Origin: Carallia brachiata
Taxonomy: Eukaryota > Streptophyta > Magnoliopsida > Malpighiales > Rhizophoraceae
Assembly: GCA_021464245.1 (NCBI GenBank)
Contig: JADCRB010000013.1
Location: 7,126,945-7,190,944 of the forward strand
Direction of reading: 5' to 3'
Length of the DNA: 64,000 nt
The position numbers and the translations under genes were made by a program. Shown here one piece after another: positions 58,940 through 64,000 of this stretch (its first letter is position 1; every line of letters begins with the position of its first letter). The notes under the pieces are model-generated. The model was not told where the DNA came from and did not search any database. It saw only the letters and a list, made by a program, of their open reading frames with translations.

Positions 58940-59295
58940 TATTAAATTTAACGAAAATCCATATGTAAAGCCAATAAGCAGATATCGACGATACCTGTAA
59001 CCATCAATAAATTAGACATGTAGTATTTTTTTGACAAACTCTACTAAGGAAAGTATCCATTGGACTGAAATTAAATTTATTCAAAATTAAGATTTTAGTT
59101 AGGTTTACAATAATTAAACTAAATTGTATAACATAGCAGACACTTTTATAGACTTATGATGGAAATCAATAAAGTATGCTTAGCAACGATTTCTACCAAC
59201 ACTATAGTATAATCAGCATCCACAAAGACCCTTTCAGTCAGTATAAACAAACGTGGTACAATCACCCAACACAACAAAAATAAACAAAGACCCTT

Positions 59296-59565
59296 CTAGT
59301 CAGTTCCGGCCACAACGGAGGCGCTGGCGATGACATGGTCACCGGCAGCAAAAACGTGTTTCCTGACGACTGAGACGATAATGGGGGCGGCGCCAGTTAG
59401 AGCTGCAGCCGCATGGACTCCGACGGACACATTGGCGGCCAGTACAATGACGCCGATCGGCGGTAAAATATAAGTAGCACATGATGTGCCGATAACTGGT
59501 ACAGTAGCGTAAGCTTCAACACCGCTGCTTAAAACAGCAAAAGCGATGGTAGATCGCCGAAAAAA
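59296..59565 (-). CDS. Unrecognised G+C-rich open frame, hydrophobic small protein candidate without a start codon
   Basis: Eighty-nine sense codons lie between an upstream TGA (59568-59566) and a TAG (59298-59296). They encode an Ala/Val-rich sequence with IAFAVLSSGVEAYATVPVIG near the start, a Cys-Ala-Thr segment, and HVFAAGDHVIASASVV near the end. No ATG is in this frame. An ATG two bases away is followed by a T6 run; one T fewer would join that ATG to the frame and give about 90 residues with a signal-peptide-like N-terminus. Since single-base errors occur across this window, an intact small secreted or membrane protein gene is possible. A polypyrimidine tract and TTTCAG directly upstream could instead be a splice acceptor. 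No family recognised. Confidence 0.35.
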   Translation of the reverse strand, partial: FFRRSTIAFAVLSSGVEAYATVPVIGTSCATYILPPIGVIVLAANVSVGVHAAAALTGAAPIIVSVVRKHVFAAGDHVIASASVVAGTD

Positions 59566-59821
59566 TCATATCTGAAATCCAGAGAGATGTAGATGATATT
59601 ATTGAAATCTAATCTAAAAGATAGCAAGTCAACAAGGCCCATAAAGCTGATTTCGGAGTCTGACGAAAGAGGATAACAAAAAGAGAAAAGAGAAGAAATA
59701 AATTAGACGAGGAGAGGAGGAAAATACAAGGACCAAAGCTTTAAAGAGAACGGATTCAGAAGTTGACTGGCAGAGGTGGCTTCCGCCAGCGCATGGATCC
59801 TCTTATCCTTGCTTGCTTACG

Positions 59822-60090
59822 TAATGTTTGGTGTGAGAGGAAATGTGAGAAAAAAAGTGGTAAGAAAAAAAAATAAAGAGAAAATAAAATTATTTATAAT
59901 ATTATAGATAGTAAAAAAAAAATATAGTAGAAAAAAAATAAATAATAATTTATAAGAAAAAATGAAAAAAATGAGTTATTTAGATAAAAATAAAAAATTA
60001 AGAGAAAATAAATATTAAAAAAATAAATAATTATAATTATATATATATATTTTTTTCACATTTCTCTTGAACCCCAAACACACTGTTAAT
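59822..60090 (+). mobile_element. A-rich MITE with TGTTTGG ends (dispersed family, copy 4)
   Basis: Left end ATGTTTGGTGTGAGAGGAAA; right end reverse-complemented GTGTGTTTGGGGTTCAAGAG followed by AAATGTGAAAAAA, matching AAATGTGAGAAAAAA on the left. These are imperfect terminal inverted repeats around an A-rich interior. Possible TAA duplication just outside. Confidence 0.6.
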
Positions 60091-60409
60091 GGTACTGGTG
60101 CAATATTTTATCTACAAAATGTTCCCAATGTGCTTTTCTGGTCTCCTCAAGCCAGTCACATCATGTGCGCAAGTGGGTGCATAGTAAAACTAGGAAATCC
60201 ACCAATCATGAACTAAAGAATTGTCCTCCACTCTTCTTTTGTAGGGTCACTCGGCTGCACACTAATTTGAGCGTGGGATAATTAATTAGCCAATTAGGCC
60301 ATATTAATATAATGAGAACAATTAATCTTATTAAATTCTTTCGATGACGCAATCAAGTGATAAGACCTTTTTTATACATGGAAAAAGAAATGGAAACTAA
60401 CTATTACCC

Positions 60410-60775
60410 TGTGTTTGGCTGCCGTTAGAAAAGGAAAAGAAAAGAAAATGGATTCTTTCTCATTTTGGTAACGTTGGAAAAGTAATAGAAAAGTTAAACA
60501 GTAATACTGCCAAATCAATAACAAAAATTGGAGGAAAAAAAATTATAATTATCAAAATATCACAACATATTTTTGTAATTTTAACTTATTATTCAATTAT
60601 TTATAACAACTCATTATTTGTAATTTTCTTTATACACTTTTTTTCTTATCATTTTCCTATATAATCAAAATACAAAATTTTAATTTTTCATCATTTTCTA
60701 ACAATTTTCTTTTCTCAACTTTTTTTTTCATAATTTACTTTCTTACAAAAATCTCACAATCCAAACAAATTATTA
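60410..60775 (-). repeat. Dispersed A-rich repeat family, copy 5
   Basis: Minus strand from about 60772 starts CTAATAATTTGTTTGGATTG then TGAGATTTTTGTAAGAAAG; the other end reads CTGTGTTTGGCTGCCGTTAG. Both ends carry a TGTTTGG-like word in opposite orientation. Boundaries are approximate. Confidence 0.45.
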
Positions 60776-62453
60776 GGTCGAGCAATGAACTCAGCATTAA
60801 CCTCCGTTTGGCCGCCTGAGCTGGAACATTAGAGTAATTATTTCAAGAGATAATTTTGGAATACAAAAGTTGAGTATAAGGTGCGTATGACTTTGGGTTC
60901 GTGCGGAGAGAAAACTAATCCTAATTGATGCTCACAGCAATTAAAAAAACGAGGATGTAAGAATAAGTGAATAACATAAAGAAGGATGAATGAATAACAT
61001 TGAGAAGGATGAATCCACATGCACTTTCTGGGACTCTGATGAGTGCCATAGCGAAACTTGGAAGACAAGCCCAATAGAATTTCTCTTTTATGTTGTAGGG
61101 GACCAGGGGTGACCTTGATGGCTTGATCTAGTCTCATTACATGCACTTACCGGTCAGAACTGATAGTTCTGGCCTGGAGAATGAAAGAACTGGGACAAAA
61201 AGGCCTAATTCGTCCGATTCAAGCGACAGTTTGCGATTTCATCTCAATTAGCTTAGGGTTCCGATTAAGTTTCAGTTAAAGTCAATTTGGTTTACATTTT
61301 TTTTTTTACAAGAAAATTTAATTAAAACACAGTGGTTGCAATGCAAAGAAAGCGCGCTAATGTAGCGTAATTTAGTGCAAAAATTATTAAATTAAAAAAC
61401 ATATAATTTATTTGATAGACTACGTACTTTTATAGAATTGATACATAATTAACCTAAAACTAAAATATATTAATGGCTTTTAAGAAAAAGGAACAGTAAA
61501 ACCCAAAAAAAGAGAGGGAAAAGTACAAAATCCTATTTTTGTGGTGCCCAAATTATTATCCGAGTGAAACAAGACTGGTGTGATATTTTTTTGTAATGAA
61601 CAAAAAAAAGAAGTATATCTCTCTTTTTTCTTGTTATAAAAGTATAATAATATTTTAAAAAATTGTCTTCTTATTCTAATCGGATAACAATTTGGGTAGG
61701 AAAAATTTTGGGTTCCTACCCATGTTAAAAAACAAAAAAGAGGACAGTCCATTCTACTCAACAATCTGTGAAATCAAATCTGTTTCTGGTCCGGCTTCCT
61801 TTATCGGTCCTGTTCCTCAACAATTTAAACTTTTTATGCGGATAGAACTCTCCTAACTAAGCCATGGTAACCGGAAAGACTGGTCCAATTTTTTATTCGG
61901 CGCAATCGTGTCCTGTTCTCGTGATCTATATTCTTTTCATTTTCTGCATTGTTGTCAAATTTGGCTCAGCCTGGTCGGTTGGACTGAAATCTCAACATCA
62001 TATTAAACTGGGTCACACAATCAGATTAAAAAGTATACAACCCGGTCAAAATGTGGTCAAACCCAGCTAAACCCGCCTAAACTCGGTGATTCGATAAAAC
62101 TGAAATTCGACTAGATTTTTACTAATTTAAAAAATCACATTTTTTTTCTAATTCAAAAATATTAAATTTTTTTAATTAACCTTTTGACACTTATCTCATA
62201 ATAATTTGCTGGTTGTTTCAATTATTAATGAATAAATATCGATTTGTTGTCATAAATTTGTCCATTTGAGTTTTTTTTTTTGTACTCCTTAATTATTAGA
62301 ATTTGAAGGTTGATTTTGTATTCTCATAAAATACAGGTTGTCTGAGAAAAAAAATATATTGAGTTAATATTAGTTGAATAGAAAATACATATTAAAATTT
62401 AAGATGAAATTAGATACGAGTATTTTGAGTATTATTTAATGAATAAAAATAAA

Positions 62454-63045
62454 AAGTTATTATCAAAAAATAACATCATTTTGCGTTTTTTTATAAGTCT
62501 AGTACCATCTTTAAAAATTAATAAATCTAACACAGTTTAATTATTTTCTTACAAATCTAACACAACTTTTAACAATTAATAAATCTAATACATTTCAATT
62601 ATTTTTTAACAAATCTAGCACACTGTCAGTTAAAAATAATTAGTTAAAAGTAACTGAATCCCTTAATATACACCTATGACACATTTACGTTTAAATTTAG
62701 TACAGTTTAAAACTTTCAAATGTCATATGTGCATATGTATATACTGGAGATTCAATTATTTTAAACTGAAAGTGTGCTAAATTTGTTAAAAAATAATTGA
62801 CCGTCAAAATTCAGTACAGTTTAAAACGGCAAAATGTCATATGTGCATACTGAAATTCGATTATTTTTAACTGACAGTGTGCTAATTTATTAAAAAATAA
62901 TTGAATTGTATTATATTTGTTAATTGTTAAAGGTTGTGCTAAATTTGTAAGAAAATAATTAAATTGTACTAGATTTATTAATTTTTAAAAGTTGTACTAA
63001 ATTTATAAAAAACGTAAAAGTAGTATTATTTTTTAATAATAACTT
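62454..63045. mobile_element. Foldback Mutator-like MITE, 592 bp
   Basis: Exact 10-base direct repeat TAAAAATAAA flanks it (62444-62453 and 63046-63055); nine would be expected for a Mutator-like element, the tenth could be chance in A-rich DNA. The ends are AAGTTATTATC and, reverse-complemented, AAGTTATTATT. They open inverted arms of about 180 bp each (62454-62635 and about 62868-63045) that match closely, with repeated AAATCTAACACA-type words inside each arm. The centre carries two copies of a TCATATGTGCATA segment. No coding capacity. Confidence 0.8.
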
Positions 63046-63059
63046 TAAAAATAAATATA

Positions 63060-64000
63060 TTAAATTATAAGAATAATATATTATTCTAATTTTTATATTT
63101 TAAAATTAAATATTTTTATTTATTATAATTTATGTGATAAAAATATTTTATTAAATTAATTAATTATTATTATTGTAATTATATTTTTAATTATTTATAC
63201 AATGTAACTAGCGATCTGATAATTAAATGAATTGACTTAATGTCTACTTCTTGCCTAAGTTATCAGCCAGGACAGATCTAATAACTGTGATCTTCTATTC
63301 GAGTTGTTGACTGTCATGATGGGGTCCACTGGATTGGAAGCCGCCCATGCTTGTTTTCGTAGTAAAGTTGGAAAGTCTAATTAGAAGAGTCGTCTTGTCT
63401 TGTGTCGTTGCATTGAGCGCCCGGATACAAGAAAGCAAAGCTGGTGAGTTAAGGAAAGCGTGGGTTTTTTTTTTTTAATATATAAAAATATTATTACTTT
63501 TATTTAAAGTAAAAAATTTAATATTAATTTTAAAAATAATAATTTACTTACCTTTAAATTTTTTATAATAAATTTAACGCGATATAAAATTTTTTGTAAT
63601 AAATTAGTGCGATATAAATTTTTGAATAAAATTTATTTATTTTAATGATATGACATTAATTTATATAATTATCATTTCATTAAAACAGACATATTTTTTT
63701 ATAAATTTATTATCGAAACTGACATATTTTATTCATATAAAATTATTATATACTAATTTTATTAAAAAAATTTAAAGAGAGATAAAATATTACTTTTTAA
63801 AATTGACGTTAAATTTATTACATTAAATAAAATTGATAATATTTTTATGTATTAACTCTTTTTTTATTTTTTCTGCGAGAGGAGGTGAGTGAAAATGAGG
63901 TCAAGATTAGTAGTCAAGACTGTCAACTAAATAGATAAAATCCAATCTTCGAAGAGCTCCATTATAATTCAGAATTTTTATTGTATGATTTTTTATCTGA
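63060..64000. other. A+T-rich right edge without a recognisable gene
   Basis: Mostly A/T runs. A more balanced patch at about 63230-63460 has no protein I recognise and no RNA gene structure I could support. Confidence 0.5.

Larger units (their letters stand above)
58950..62450. other. Gene-free, repeat-rich right-hand region, second part
   Basis: Contains the G+C-rich open frame at 59296-59565 and two A-rich repeat copies (59822-60090 and about 60410-60775), listed separately. A 102-codon frame at 60838-61146 on the minus strand has no recognisable content. The rest is A/T-rich. Confidence 0.5.

Overview
The window is nuclear DNA from a flowering plant, most likely a dicot. Genes are split by many short, T-rich introns, gene-free DNA is strongly A+T rich and full of small inverted-repeat transposons, and every recognisable gene belongs to a plant family. 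I cannot name the species. There is no rRNA, convincing tRNA, CRISPR array, virus or organelle segment.

Seven genes are supported. In order: a purine permease (2611-4618, minus); NADPH-cytochrome P450 reductase in 18 exons (7972-14521, minus); a VIN3-like PHD-finger chromatin protein (21873-25168, plus); a SICKLE-like proline-rich protein (26602-28330, minus, convergent with the previous gene); the Rab geranylgeranyl transferase alpha subunit with its leucine-rich tail (34573-38570, plus); a small membrane-anchored TPR-like protein (40356-41004, minus); and a CTR1-like Raf-type kinase in 15 exons (43082-51903, minus). They are unrelated housekeeping or signalling genes and do not form a pathway or cluster. 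The right-hand 12 kb holds no clear gene, only transposon debris and one G+C-rich open frame near 59.3-59.6 kb.

The gene-free stretches hold at least two Mutator-like elements with near-perfect target duplications (57832-58939 and 62454-63045), a 792-bp terminal-inverted-repeat element (31399-32190), a MITE family with two copies in this window (about 32.25 and 54.59 kb), a second dispersed A-rich family (about 17.2, 20.5, 56.9, 59.8 and 60.4 kb), and a 0.8-kb pyrimidine-only satellite (19.54-20.3 kb).

The most consequential observation is about sequence quality. Six of the seven genes carry one or two single-base frame breaks inside otherwise well conserved exons (eight in about 11.7 kb of coding sequence). 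Flanking intron phases show that in each case one base is missing or extra. This pattern fits uncorrected indels in a long-read draft assembly far better than six independent pseudogenes. I found no previously undescribed multi-gene system; the other points worth a second look are a GC-AG intron in the reductase, GA repeats in the leaders of four genes, an HWD catalytic-loop motif in the kinase, and a transposon carrying dense bZIP-type ACGT motifs.
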